NCBI GenBank assembly: GCA_947574055.1
Contig: CANPIC010000002.1
Coordinates: 106,731-170,730 of the forward strand
DNA length: 64,000 nucleotides
Direction of reading: 5' to 3'
Origin: an uncultured bacterium
Lineage (GTDB): Bacteria > Bacillota > Clostridia > Lachnospirales > Lachnospiraceae
In this document: positions 19,601-27,826 of the stretch, one piece after another
How positions within the stretch are numbered: position 1 is the stretch's first letter
How the letters are laid out: each line of letters opens with the position of its first letter
Notes under the pieces: model-generated
Databases searched by the model: none
The model's input: the letters and a program-made list of their open reading frames with translations, nothing else
Told to the model about the DNA's origin: nothing
Position numbers and translations under genes: made by a program

Positions 19601-22296
19601 ATGTTGCGCAGATTGCTATAGCGGGTAAAGCCCAGTCGTATTTTATTGGTTGTTATGGGATGTGCGAGCTTGATGGCATAATATCTTCTGCCGTTTCCGT
19701 CTCTCCTTTGTACCACACTTATGTCTTCCCCTTTTACGTAGGTGCCGTCGGGATGTTCTTTGTCATAATAAAAGACAGAAGCGCCGCTGAAAGCCGCCAG
19801 ATCCTCGGTTTCCGCAAAGGTGATGTAGTTCATTTTATAATAATCATCCAGGGTAAAGGTAAGTCCCTTATCCGGCGACACATAGGAGCCTCCGTCATCC
19901 CAGTCCATGATCTGGTAATAGGAGGAGTAGTCCTTGTCCACCGTTCCCAGTGCACTGCGGTTGTCCTGATCCAGCGGGCTGGATTCCATATTGCCCCGTA
20001 CATGTGTCACACTGACAATATGAGCACTTACCTTTCCTTTTCCACGGGATTCATTCAACAGGTTATACAGGGGCATCTGTGCCGGATTGACGGCGATGGT
20101 CTGTGCTTCGGAATGAATGGACGGATTGCTCTCTCCTATATCATTTACACCGGTCACATATACCTCATACCTTGTCTGATCCTTCAGCCCTTTGATCTCA
20201 TATGTATTGGCGGTCAGATCTGCAATCTTGCGGAATGTGGAAGTGCCGGCTTCTTTGTAGAATACGTTGTAAGTATCGGTATCTTCCATATCCTTCCAGC
20301 CAAGGCGCAAACAGCGGAATCCTCCCGTAACGCGAAGATTATCCGGCGCATCCGGTCGGCTGTCCACCTTCGGTATCGCCCGGACACTGGCACCATAGCC
20401 GCTCCTCCAGGCTCCGTTGACAGACTGGACACTGGCTTCATAAACCTCTCCGTTTTTCAGTTTGTTTCCTTTGAAATTTTTGACTTCCAGTCTGTTTTCT
20501 GCCGTCCTGACATACTCGGTTTGATCCCCGCAGGTGAGTTTTACCTCATACCCGGTCACATTGACAGCCCGATCCCATGTCAGGGTAAAAGACTTGTTGG
20601 CGTTTTCCACCTGCAGATTTTCCGGCCTAAACATCTCTGGCTCCGGAATCCGGTTTTCCATATCATTGAGAAATTCCACCCGGGTAATCTGCACCAGGTC
20701 ACCGCTGCCCCCTGCTTTGGTAATGCGGATGGATACCTTTTTTACCGCCACCTGTCCGCCCAGATCGATGACAAAACGGCCGTCCTCTTCCATGCCGCTG
20801 TCACGCGCGGCCAGCATGCGGGTATTTCCTGCCAGACGGCCGTCCCTGATTTCCATCTCCAGCGGATCTTTGCCGTCCAGTTCCACCAAAACGGTGCCCT
20901 GTTCGGGTATTCCCGCCTCCCCGGCAGAGATCACGAGCTGCTCCACTTCCTGTCCCTGCTTCGCGGCATCATGTAACAGATTAAAGCCAAATTCTACCGG
21001 ATTGTTTTCAGAAACAGCACCGCCCTGTCTGGTCCGCAGTTCAAGACTGCCGCCTTCCCCAAAGAGCGCATCCGGATCTCCCTTTGCCAGGGTTTTGTCA
21101 TCATTGATATTTACCTTCACGGCATCCTCTGACAGTCTGCCGGTCAGGGAAGAGGCGGTATCTGTCTTTTCCCGGATCTCCTCTCTGCTGTTGGCATAAC
21201 ACTGCAGGTCTACCAGATTCATCTTTCCGCTGCTTATGGCATCAATTATGGCATCTCTGTCCGCGTCATCTATGCGTCCGTCTCCACTGGCATCTCCCCG
21301 CAGCATCACGCCGGGATGGACGGCATCTTTTTCATAGGCACATCCTTCCAGTTCCATAAAACCGGTATAGACCACTGCCGTCCTGATCTCATTGTCCACG
21401 GAAATCTGCTGCACAAAATCGCCAAAGCCCTTTGCCGTAATGCGCAGAGTATAAGTACCGGCAGGCAGGCTCTCAAAAAGCACGGTCTCCCGGTCAGGCT
21501 CTGTCCCGCCTTCCGCCGCCGGTTCCAGGATCACCTTTTTCGAACTGCTTTTTCCTCCTTCGACGCTGACAGTCAGTTCTGTCTTTTCCGCAAGCAGAAG
21601 GCCATTGCCGACAATGACTTCGATCCCGCCGCTCTCTTTGTTGCCTGGCGTGGAATCATTCCAGTCCGTCGCAAGATCATAGGTCACAGCATCCGTATCC
21701 CCCTCATTGTCTGTAACGGGTTCCACGGGCGCTTCATCCCCACTGGTATCATCGTCCTGAGACACATCTGTATCCGGTGCGGTAGAGGTATCTGTCTGAT
21801 CATTTTTACCGGAATCGGAATCCGGCTGCTTGTTCTGATCGAAGCTGGTGTTCTGATCCGTTTTCTCACCTCCATCGTCACCGGTATTCTGATCGGTTTC
21901 ATCATTGTCACCGGCTTCTTTATCTGTTTTATCATCATTACCGGCTTGCGTGTCTTTGTCCGTTTTGGCATCGTCACCGGCTTCTTTGTCTTGCTCTGTT
22001 TTATTACTGTTAGCGGCTTCTGTGTCTTTGTCTGTTTTACCGCTCTCGCCGGTCGCAGTATCTGTATCCTTTTTTCCGCTCTCCCCGGATGGAGCATCGT
22101 TTCCTTCTTTTCTGCTATCACTCCCTCCGGTATCTGTCTGCGTACTGCCATTGCCTTTCCCGGCGGTCTGGTCTTCCTGGCTTGCCCAGTGAAACCCTCC
22201 CCCCGTATCTTTCGGCTTTGCTTCTTCCGCCCGTACCGGAAGCAGACATGTCGTGGCCAGACACAAGGCCATAAACCAGGCTGTCATTCGTTTCAT
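16633..22296 (-). CDS. Secreted M60-family (mucin-type) zinc metalloprotease, multidomain
   Basis: A giant secreted protein of 1887 residues from ATG 22296, where the signal peptide begins; the frame opens at 22332. Order by eye: signal peptide 1-23; Asp/Lys/Thr-rich linker 28-205; beta domain 220-315; dockerin-like calcium loop GDASGDGRIDDADRD at 334; discoidin-like 415-545; two FN3 domains 553-737; a second discoidin-like domain 760-910; M60 accessory beta domain 990-1098; M60 catalytic domain with HEIGH (1287-1291, zinc ligands) and Glu1302 as the third ligand. FN3, F5/8-type and further beta domains complete the C-terminus. M60 enzymes cut mucin-like O-glycoproteins. No sorting signal is present; docking to the adjacent cohesin-like protein could hold it. 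A strong promoter lies at 22417-22445. Confidence 0.92.
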   Translation of the reverse strand: MKRMTAWFMALCLATTCLLPVRAEEAKPKDTGGGFHWASQEDQTAGKGNGSTQTDTGGSDSRKEGNDAPSGESGKKDTDTATGESGKTDKDTEAANSNKTEQDKEAGDDAKTDKDTQAGNDDKTDKEAGDNDETDQNTGDDGGEKTDQNTSFDQNKQPDSDSGKNDQTDTSTAPDTDVSQDDDTSGDEAPVEPVTDNEGDTDAVTYDLATDWNDSTPGNKESGGIEVIVGNGLLLAEKTELTVSVEGGKSSSKKVILEPAAEGGTEPDRETVLFESLPAGTYTLRITAKGFGDFVQQISVDNEIRTAVVYTGFMELEGCAYEKDAVHPGVMLRGDASGDGRIDDADRDAIIDAISSGKMNLVDLQCYANSREEIREKTDTASSLTGRLSEDAVKVNINDDKTLAKGDPDALFGEGGSLELRTRQGGAVSENNPVEFGFNLLHDAAKQGQEVEQLVISAGEAGIPEQGTVLVELDGKDPLEMEIRDGRLAGNTRMLAARDSGMEEDGRFVIDLGGQVAVKKVSIRITKAGGSGDLVQITRVEFLNDMENRIPEPEMFRPENLQVENANKSFTLTWDRAVNVTGYEVKLTCGDQTEYVRTAENRLEVKNFKGNKLKNGEVYEASVQSVNGAWRSGYGASVRAIPKVDSRPDAPDNLRVTGGFRCLRLGWKDMEDTDTYNVFYKEAGTSTFRKIADLTANTYEIKGLKDQTRYEVYVTGVNDIGESNPSIHSEAQTIAVNPAQMPLYNLLNESRGKGKVSAHIVSVTHVRGNMESSPLDQDNRSALGTVDKDYSSYYQIMDWDDGGSYVSPDKGLTFTLDDYYKMNYITFAETEDLAAFSGASVFYYDKEHPDGTYVKGEDISVVQRRDGNGRRYYAIKLAHPITTNKIRLGFTRYSNLRNIVISEVNFYRYDSLEDDIMALYADDLHTSLREDVEQATIDTLQKRLDTKDEKSGEYHPERAALQKELDNARGLLGKEYSDIVTVHTGMIAGRDSHLGFSGLNGWQPLGVTAYEGEQVVIYVGHDKLRTGAPAALQLVATQYHAEAGAFASVVSGLRVGRNEITIPSIQSLACEGGGALYIQYTGNNENETYAVRVSGGVREPVLDLYGVTDPQERSARISAYVKELDSHTQNQKTLHREIHEGAGEDNKVNRPYEEQNCILGATDIVLDQMMLSVSGQQILAGLGSGSVSERAGRLDASLRAMEEMMELFYHHKGLSFDPSAPETDRMPSRHLNIRYMRMFAGAFMYASGNHIGIEWGSVPGLASSSPVVSEDNGKYISGRYFGWGIAHEIGHNINQGCYALAEVTNNYFALLAAAKDSNDSVRFKYPDVYKKVTSNTVGRASNVFTQLAMYWQLHLAYDRDYNYKTYDSYEMQHNNLFYARVDSYARNASLAPGGLKLDGDRDQNFMRLSCAAAEKDLTEFFLRWGLLPDTETLRYAGQFAKEERALYYLTDDARVYEIQHGTSGNIQGKDVIELEQQLYTEEATPNEVKMSFTCKADPNVILGYEIARYQYEDGKPVRQVVGFTTETTYSDFVSTINNRVLTYEVTAVDKFGYRSNPEKIGNVKISHDGSHDKSMWSIVTNMTSDSDKKETATEELPCEPETLPGIYKVIDNNYKGDLYQGSTSGEDAFLEVRMNQVLPVCGLKLTSSSKAVPGRYRIQISMDGNSWTTVKEGSFNTASGSQTVYFENDSHDPWVCTYDAAYVRLTAVGQTGMSMTEIDLLGPSGDNISFGVGEDAEKGAVGILLEDYVYEQKDGQEKKIPADSLVFMGRYKGNPAYNVVMLYDAEGAVIGGVDEEGVLKAEQIILAKVPENGLLGEVSDGIWIYWIEPDEEGNVPSFTGKVRASLYRVDNALTNEGQRIVSDTLPLQVPAKPGGITLEKEAGTGQQ

Positions 22297-22416
22297 GGTC
22301 TCTCTTTTCCCTTCTGTATACTGTTCCCTCATCCCGCACCGGACACAAATGTGCGTTCAAAGCGGCCCCATCAAATCTCTTGCTTCCATCGGCAGAAATG
22401 ATGCGGTGTATCAGAC

Positions 22417-22445
22417 AGTATACTAAATCCTTCCAGATATTTCAA
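22417..22445 (-). promoter_or_regulatory. Sigma-A-type promoter for the M60 protease gene
   Basis: On the minus strand TTGAAA (22440-22445), exactly 17 bp, then TATACT (22417-22422). This is close to consensus. It lies 120 bp upstream of the protease start and just after the amidase terminator in the reading direction, so it should open the M60/cohesin-like/membrane-protein transcript. Confidence 0.75.
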
Positions 22446-22486
22446 ATGAAAAATCATAAAACGAAAATAGTCAGACAATAAATAAA

Positions 22487-22518
22487 AAAGGACAATGCAG
22501 CTTGCTGCAAAGTCCTTT
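22487..22518 (-). terminator. Rho-independent terminator after the amidase gene
   Basis: On the minus strand the arms AAAGGAC and GTCCTTT (22512-22518, 22487-22493) enclose a second stem TGCAGC/GCTGCA with a 2-base tip. A T-rich run (TTTTTTATTTATT) follows. It lies 30 bp after the amidase stop. Confidence 0.85.
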
Positions 22519-22548
22519 AGAATCATAAAATTGGAGGATGGTGGTTGC

Positions 22549-23589
22549 TTATTTTGTCAGCACCACTGTCCTGCTCTGGGATGCCAGGTCATATTGATTG
22601 TAGATCCGCACGGTAAGGGAATCCCCATCTGCAGGAATCGTCACAGTATTGGCTACGCCGGCACTGTCCCATTTGTGCAGGATTGACCAGGTCAGTCCAC
22701 CGTCCAGGCTGTAATCATAATAAAGAATACTGCTCTGAGAATCGCTTCCCTGCAGGGTGGCAATGATTTTGCCGTCTGCTTTGGAGGCGGTAAGGATGTC
22801 TGCTGTCTCCGGCGGTGTCAGATCCTGCGATACCGCAGATGTGGGCGCTGCCACGACTGTTTTCGGCACAGAAGAATAGTCCACGCCCAGCACTTCCGAT
22901 TTCAGGCCGAAATATTTGGCTACGCCGGTGGCATCCAGTCGTCCCAGCAATACCAGTTTTTCGGGACTGTTAAAAAATGGCACATCCACTTCATTATCAA
23001 TATGGCAGTGTTCAATAATCATCGAAGGGATCCCCAGTGCGGTGGCATTTTTGATGACACCGTAATAGTCTGTGCCTTTGTCGTTTAACTTTGTCTTGAT
23101 TCCTCTCCGATAGAGTCCGTATGTATCACATAATTCATTCAGAATCAGATCACCGCAGGCATATCCTTTCGCATAATTCTCTCCCAGAGAAGGAATCCAC
23201 ACTTCCGCTCCATAGAGCCGGTTGGGAACTGCTTTATTATAGTGGATACTGAAAAAGAAATCGGCATTTACGGCTTTTGCCAGCCGGGGACGCTCTGCCA
23301 GGCTCAGTTCCTGATCGCCATAGCGGGTCAGATAGACGGTAATGCCTTCATATTTTTCCAGTTCTTCTTTCATGGCCAGAGCCGTGACAAGGGTGGCATT
23401 TTTCTCATCCACCCCCGGTATCTGTCCGCCGATGTTACTGCCGCCATGACCGGGGTCGATGACGACGACGATATCCTGCGCTGCCTGCGGGTTCTTTTCC
23501 GCGGGAGCCGCCAGCGTACAGAAAGGGACTGCAACGGCAAAAAGCAGCGCCGCGGTCAGTCCGGTTATGATTTTGCGCTTATATTTCAT
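22549..23589 (-). CDS. N-acetylmuramoyl-L-alanine amidase (Amidase_3)
   Basis: A secreted zinc amidase that cuts the bond between muramic acid and the stem peptide. Of 346 residues, 1-27 are a signal peptide (ending TLAA). The catalytic domain is about 40-215, with IDPGHGG (zinc His), Glu in VDEKNATLV, FFSIHYN (second His) and a late Glu in MIIEHCHIDNEVDV. A C-terminal beta domain of about 90 residues (DYSLDGGLTWS) may bind the wall or be Ig-like. GAGGAG precedes ATG 23589. It is followed by a clear terminator. No wall-anchoring repeats are seen. Confidence 0.93.
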   Translation of the reverse strand: MKYKRKIITGLTAALLFAVAVPFCTLAAPAEKNPQAAQDIVVVIDPGHGGSNIGGQIPGVDEKNATLVTALAMKEELEKYEGITVYLTRYGDQELSLAERPRLAKAVNADFFFSIHYNKAVPNRLYGAEVWIPSLGENYAKGYACGDLILNELCDTYGLYRRGIKTKLNDKGTDYYGVIKNATALGIPSMIIEHCHIDNEVDVPFFNSPEKLVLLGRLDATGVAKYFGLKSEVLGVDYSSVPKTVVAAPTSAVSQDLTPPETADILTASKADGKIIATLQGSDSQSSILYYDYSLDGGLTWSILHKWDSAGVANTVTIPADGDSLTVRIYNQYDLASQSRTVVLTK

Positions 23590-23607
23590 TGGTGTCTCCT
23601 CGTTTTG

Positions 23608-24207
23608 TCAGATCAGGCGGATACTTTCCTCTTCCGCCAGTTCCTGTTCATTCTCTTGCGGCTCTTCCGCCGCCGGGTTCAGTTCCATCCGGTTTGATTT
23701 AACGATGTCCAGACATTCTTCCAGAGAATGAATAGAACGGTCAAACTGCTGGGATGTATTTTCGATGGAATGGGTAATGAGTGTTTCCAGATTGCCCAGT
23801 ATGTCATCGGTATACTGCATGGCGGCTGACTTGACGCCGTTGGCTTCCATCATGGCGTTGTCCAGGATTTCCTGCGCCTGCCGGGTTGCCATTTCCACCA
23901 CTTCATTAGCCTGAGCATAGGCCTGCTGCATAATCTCATGTTCATTGATCAGTTCGTTTGTCTGTACGGTGGCAGCGTTGATCAGCGCTTCCGCCTTTTC
24001 TTTGGCATCTTTTAAGATCGCTTCTTTGTTGCTGATGATCTTCTGGTATCGTTTGATCTCATCAGGCGTCTTCATACGGAGTTCACGGAGAAGTTCGTCG
24101 ATCTCTTCTTTATTTACTATGATCTTCGTATTGGACAGTGCCTGATATTTACAACTGTCAATATACTGTTCGATTTCATCTATCAACTGCTCTATCTTAC
24201 TGCTCAT
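23608..24207 (-). CDS. Coiled-coil protein, DivIVA/ATP-synthase-b-like, unknown function
   Basis: 199 residues from ATG 24207, which has AAGGTG six bases upstream; the frame extends to 24222. The sequence is almost wholly helical. About 50-125 is a long Ala/Glu/Gln-rich coiled coil (KEKAEALINAATVQTNELI), like DivIVA, ATP-synthase b or V-ATPase E proteins. There is no membrane helix. It follows coaD and overlaps its stop region, an arrangement common in related clostridia as far as I recall. A structural or scaffolding role is inferred only. Confidence 0.75.
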   Translation of the reverse strand: MSSKIEQLIDEIEQYIDSCKYQALSNTKIIVNKEEIDELLRELRMKTPDEIKRYQKIISNKEAILKDAKEKAEALINAATVQTNELINEHEIMQQAYAQANEVVEMATRQAQEILDNAMMEANGVKSAAMQYTDDILGNLETLITHSIENTSQQFDRSIHSLEECLDIVKSNRMELNPAAEEPQENEQELAEEESIRLI

Positions 24208-24218
24208 GCCTGCACCTT

Positions 24219-24707
24219 TCATTTATGGATTCCAAACTTATTATAGATCAATTCTTCTACGAAGTCAGGCACACATCCGGAGATATCCCCGCCAAAGCTG
24301 GCAATTTCTCTGACTGTCGTAGAACTTAAATAGGCATATTCCAGACTGGTGGTAAAAAACATGGTATCCAGTTCTCCCTTCGACAACAGTCTGTTTGTCT
24401 GTGCATTCTGTAACTCATATTCAAAATCGGTAATCGCCCGCAGTCCTCTTACGATGACATGAACATCCCGGCGCATCGCATAATCTACGAGCAGGCCACT
24501 AAAAGATTCCACCCGCACATTGGGGATGTCTTTTGTGGCGTTTTCCAGTATTCTAACACGTTCCTCTATAGAAAACAATGGCGTTTTCCTTACATTATTT
24601 AAAACACTGATGATCAGTTCATCAAAAATCGCTGCTGCTCTTTTGATAATATCCAGATGACCGTATGTAACCGGGTCAAAACTGCCCGGATAAATGGCAC
24701 TTTTCAT
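24219..24707 (-). CDS. coaD: Phosphopantetheine adenylyltransferase
   Basis: Transfers AMP from ATP to 4'-phosphopantetheine, the fourth step of coenzyme A synthesis. The 162-residue length is standard. The nucleotidyltransferase motif [16 protein letters not shown] (T/HxGH) is at the N-terminus, [17 protein letters not shown] binds substrate, and [20 protein letters not shown] is the ISSTxVR motif. AGGAGGG precedes ATG 24707. rsmD stops 3 bp upstream, the usual rsmD-coaD pairing. Confidence 0.97.
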   Translation of the reverse strand: MKSAIYPGSFDPVTYGHLDIIKRAAAIFDELIISVLNNVRKTPLFSIEERVRILENATKDIPNVRVESFSGLLVDYAMRRDVHVIVRGLRAITDFEYELQNAQTNRLLSKGELDTMFFTTSLEYAYLSSTTVREIASFGGDISGCVPDFVEELIYNKFGIHK

Positions 24708-24710
24708 CTG

Positions 24711-25256
24711 TTATGCCCTCCTGACAAACACATGCTTGTTTGTCTTGTATCTCTTCTCCCGCAGAAGGAGAAAACCTGAATTTTCCAGCCAGGAATACTC
24801 CGTATCCAGCGAAGATTCGATGATGATCTGTGTATCCTCTGTCACAAAATCCGCCTCCCGCAGCCGCTGCAGTACCTGCTGCTCCAGTCCCTGGTCATAG
24901 GGCGGGTCCATGAAAATCAGATCTGCCTGTTCTCTGATCTGGTACAGGGCGTAAAAAACATCCTGCTGCAATACCACTGCCCTGTCTGCCAGTCTGGTAA
25001 ATGCCAGATTTTCCCGGATAAAACCTGCCGTCCGTTTATCATGTTCCACAAAATAGGCCTTTTTGGCTCCGCGGCTGAGGGCTTCGATGCCAATACCGCC
25101 GCTGCCGCTGAACAGATCGACAAAGACACTATCCCCCACATCACCTTGCAGGATATTAAATAAGGTTTCTTTGATCCGATCTGTGGTAGGTCTTACATCC
25201 GTGCCTGCCGGTGTTTTCAGTGGCAGACGACGGGCAGTTCCCGCAATGACTCTCAT
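24711..25256 (-). CDS. rsmD: 16S rRNA (guanine966-N2)-methyltransferase RsmD
   Basis: Methylates a guanine in 16S rRNA using S-adenosylmethionine. Of 181 residues, MRVIAGTARRLPLKTP and RPTTDRIKETLFNIL form the family N-terminus, VDLFSGSGGIGIEALSRGA is the SAM-binding motif and FMDPPYDQG is the DPPY catalytic motif. GGAGAG precedes ATG 25256. Its leader contains the last part of the tandem hairpin repeat at 25269-25520, so the repeat could affect its expression. Confidence 0.96.
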   Translation of the reverse strand: MRVIAGTARRLPLKTPAGTDVRPTTDRIKETLFNILQGDVGDSVFVDLFSGSGGIGIEALSRGAKKAYFVEHDKRTAGFIRENLAFTRLADRAVVLQQDVFYALYQIREQADLIFMDPPYDQGLEQQVLQRLREADFVTEDTQIIIESSLDTEYSWLENSGFLLLREKRYKTNKHVFVRRA

Positions 25257-25268
25257 TTTTTTCTCTCC

Positions 25269-25520
25269 ATTATGAGTTCCGCAGCTTTCCTTACGGCGCC
25301 CTGTCTGCGGATTGTTTCCGTCCGCTTTCGCGTCCGTAAAGCAATCCCGGCGCCTTCCGGCAAGCTGCTGTTTTCATTATGAGTTCCGCAGCTTTCCTCA
25401 CGGCGCCCTGTCTGCGGATTGTTTCCGTCCGCTTTCGCGTCCGTAAAGCAATCCCGGCGCCTTCCGGTGAGCTGCTGTTTTCATTATGAGTTCCGCAGCT
25501 TTCCTCATGGTAAGCTGTTT
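25269..25520. repeat. Tandem nested-hairpin element, locus 2 (two full units and one short unit)
   Basis: Two nearly identical 107-bp units start at 25269 and 25376. A short unit with the inner part missing starts at 25483. Each full unit folds on itself: outer arms GCAGCT/AGCTGC, middle GGCGCC/GGCGCC, inner GGATTG/CAATCC, around a TTTC tip, with an 8-base bulge on one side. It fills the gap between the parC stop and the rsmD start. It shares the CGTCCGTAAAGCAAT core and the short-plus-full layout with 1592-1737. No terminator-like T run follows on the minus strand. Confidence 0.88.
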
Positions 25521-25526
25521 TTTACT

Positions 25527-27764
25527 TTATCCTCTTACTTTTACGCCTTTGGTGTCTCGTTTTGCTGTTTTTAGTTTGGTCAGTTCCAGTGTTTTGCTTT
25601 TGTAGGGAATGGATGTTTCAGCGCCTTCGCCGGTGTAGTAGACGTTTTCCACTCTGTCATCATCCGAAAGTTTCATGCCCCGTACGCCCAGGGCACTTTT
25701 TTTCTTTTCCGGTATTTCTTCGAGCGGAAATCTCAGGAAATATCCGTCCCGGCTCTGCAAGATCACATCCCGCTGCTGATGGAGGGCCATGACGCTGACC
25801 AGACTGTCGCCGTCCTGTAATTTGGTGGCGGCCACGGTGCGTTTTGCCACGTCAAATTCACCGCCGTCCACAATCTTTACCATGGAAAGGGCTGTGACAA
25901 AGGCGATCCGGCAGAGGTTTAACTCTGTCTGGCTTGCGGCGTACAGGATCTGCTCCGCCGCGGAATCAAAATTGCTCACGTTATCCAGTGGTATCCCCTT
26001 GTCCCGGAATTTGCCAAAGGGGATGTCGGCTGCCTTGACGGTATGGAGGCTGCCTGTATCTGTAAAAAAGCAGATGCGTCCCGTATTTTTACAGGAAAAT
26101 ACAAAGCGGTTTTCCGCATCGGCCGCTTCTTTGTTGCGCTCATAGGTGCTCAGGTCAATCGTCTTACCATATCCGAAGCGATCCATGAGAAAGATAATAT
26201 CCATCTCCTGTGGCTTCTTTTCTTCGAATATGGCTTCCGCGCCGTCTTCCACCACTGTGCGGCGGTTTCTTTTATAGGCTTTTTTTATGGCATCCAGTTC
26301 ATTGATAATAACGGTGGCCATGGAATCCCGCCGTTCCAGAATATCTTCATAGCGATAAAGATTGGCGAGGGTCTCTTCGTGTTCTTTCACCAGTGCGTCC
26401 AGTTCCAGTCCGATCAGCCGGTATAACCGCATTTCCAAAATGGCATGGGCCTGCTTCTCGGTAAAACGCAGCAGTTCCGCCATCACTTTGGATTCCCTGG
26501 AGCGAAAGCGGATGCCGTCTGTCTTTCCCTCCACCAGGCAGTCTTTTGCCATCGCGCGGTCTTTGGAACCGCGCAGGATCTCTATGATCAGGTCGATCAC
26601 ATTGCAGGCCTTGATCAGCCCTTCCTGTATCTCCTTTTTCTCCTGCTCTTTTGCCAGCAGTGTGGTATATTTACGTCTTGCCACCTCGTACTGAAAGGCC
26701 ACATTGGCGGCAATGATCTGTTTCAGCCCCATGGTTTCCGGACGTCCGTCTGCTATGGCCAGCATATTCACACCGAAGGTATCTTCCAGACGGGTCTTTT
26801 TATAGAGCATGTTTTTGAAATTTTCCACATCGGTGTCTTTGCGCAGTTCTATGACAATGCGGATGCCTTCCTTGGAGGACTGGTTGGAGATATCCACGAT
26901 ATCCATCGTTTTTTTTGTCTCCGCAAGAGCGGCCACATCTGACAGAAATTTGGAAATGCCGGAACCAATCATCGGATAGGGAATTTCCGTAATTACCAGA
27001 TTGATCCTCCCGGCCCGCCCCTTTTCGGTCTCCACTTTTCCTCTGATCCGGATCTTCCCGGCCCCGGTCTCATAGATCTGTTTCAATTCTGACTTGTTGA
27101 TGACAATGCCTCCGGTAGGGAAATCCGGCCCTTTGACATATTTCATCAGTCCTGCAGTGTCGATGCTCTCATCCCGCATATAGGCTTTGACGGCGTCGAT
27201 TACCTCTCCCAGATTATGAGGCGGGATACTGGTAGCCATCCCGACGGCGATCCCTTCTGAGCCGTTGATGAGCAGATTGGGGATCCGCACCGGCAAAACG
27301 GAGGGTTCTTTTTCTGTCTCGTCAAAATTGGGAAGAAAATCAACCACATCTTTGTCCAGATCAGCCAAAAATGCTTCCTGGGTAATCTTTGCCAGGCGCG
27401 CCTCTGTATAACGCATGGCTGCCGCACCATCTCCCTCGATATTCCCGAAGTTGCCGTGCCCGTCAATCAGCGGCAGTCCTTTTTTGAACTCCTGTGTCAT
27501 TACCACCAGCGCTTCATAAATCGAACTGTCTCCATGGGGATGGTATTTACCCATCGTATCGCCCACAATACGGGCACTTTTTCGATAGGGCCTGTCATAG
27601 CGGATGCCCAGTTCATACATATCATAAAGAGTACGTCTCTGGACCGGTTTCAGTCCATCCCGTACATCCGGCAGTGCCCGGGCTATGATCACGCTCATGG
27701 CATAGTCGATATAGGATTTCTGCATCACTTCCGAATATTCGGTTTTCAGTATTCTCTCATCCAT
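25527..27764 (-). CDS. parC: DNA topoisomerase IV subunit A (type IIA, ParC-like)
   Basis: Breakage-reunion subunit of a type II topoisomerase; with ParE it decatenates chromosomes. Of 745 residues, the N-terminus has [21 protein letters not shown], the quinolone region [15 protein letters not shown] keeps the sensitive Ser and Glu, and [11 protein letters not shown] holds the catalytic Tyr. The C-terminal beta-pinwheel is short and lacks the QRRGGKG GyrA box, favouring ParC over GyrA. GGGAG precedes ATG 27764. It lies 62 bp after parE. The subunit type is well supported; the ParC rather than GyrA assignment is less so. Confidence 0.9.
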   Translation of the reverse strand: MDERILKTEYSEVMQKSYIDYAMSVIIARALPDVRDGLKPVQRRTLYDMYELGIRYDRPYRKSARIVGDTMGKYHPHGDSSIYEALVVMTQEFKKGLPLIDGHGNFGNIEGDGAAAMRYTEARLAKITQEAFLADLDKDVVDFLPNFDETEKEPSVLPVRIPNLLINGSEGIAVGMATSIPPHNLGEVIDAVKAYMRDESIDTAGLMKYVKGPDFPTGGIVINKSELKQIYETGAGKIRIRGKVETEKGRAGRINLVITEIPYPMIGSGISKFLSDVAALAETKKTMDIVDISNQSSKEGIRIVIELRKDTDVENFKNMLYKKTRLEDTFGVNMLAIADGRPETMGLKQIIAANVAFQYEVARRKYTTLLAKEQEKKEIQEGLIKACNVIDLIIEILRGSKDRAMAKDCLVEGKTDGIRFRSRESKVMAELLRFTEKQAHAILEMRLYRLIGLELDALVKEHEETLANLYRYEDILERRDSMATVIINELDAIKKAYKRNRRTVVEDGAEAIFEEKKPQEMDIIFLMDRFGYGKTIDLSTYERNKEAADAENRFVFSCKNTGRICFFTDTGSLHTVKAADIPFGKFRDKGIPLDNVSNFDSAAEQILYAASQTELNLCRIAFVTALSMVKIVDGGEFDVAKRTVAATKLQDGDSLVSVMALHQQRDVILQSRDGYFLRFPLEEIPEKKKSALGVRGMKLSDDDRVENVYYTGEGAETSIPYKSKTLELTKLKTAKRDTKGVKVRG

Positions 27765-27826
27765 AATTTGATGGCTCCCGTTATGTTACGGCGCCGGCAG
27801 TCTGTCCTGCCCGGCCAGTTACGTCG

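Noticed and set aside
18880..20976. 698-residue open frame on the plus strand
   Set aside because: Lies wholly antisense to the M60 protease, whose domains are clear; the product is Cys/His/Phe-rich without motifs and no ribosome site is seen.
25269..25520. Possible CRISPR array
   Set aside because: Units are contiguous 107-bp tandem copies with no distinct spacers, and no cas gene is near.
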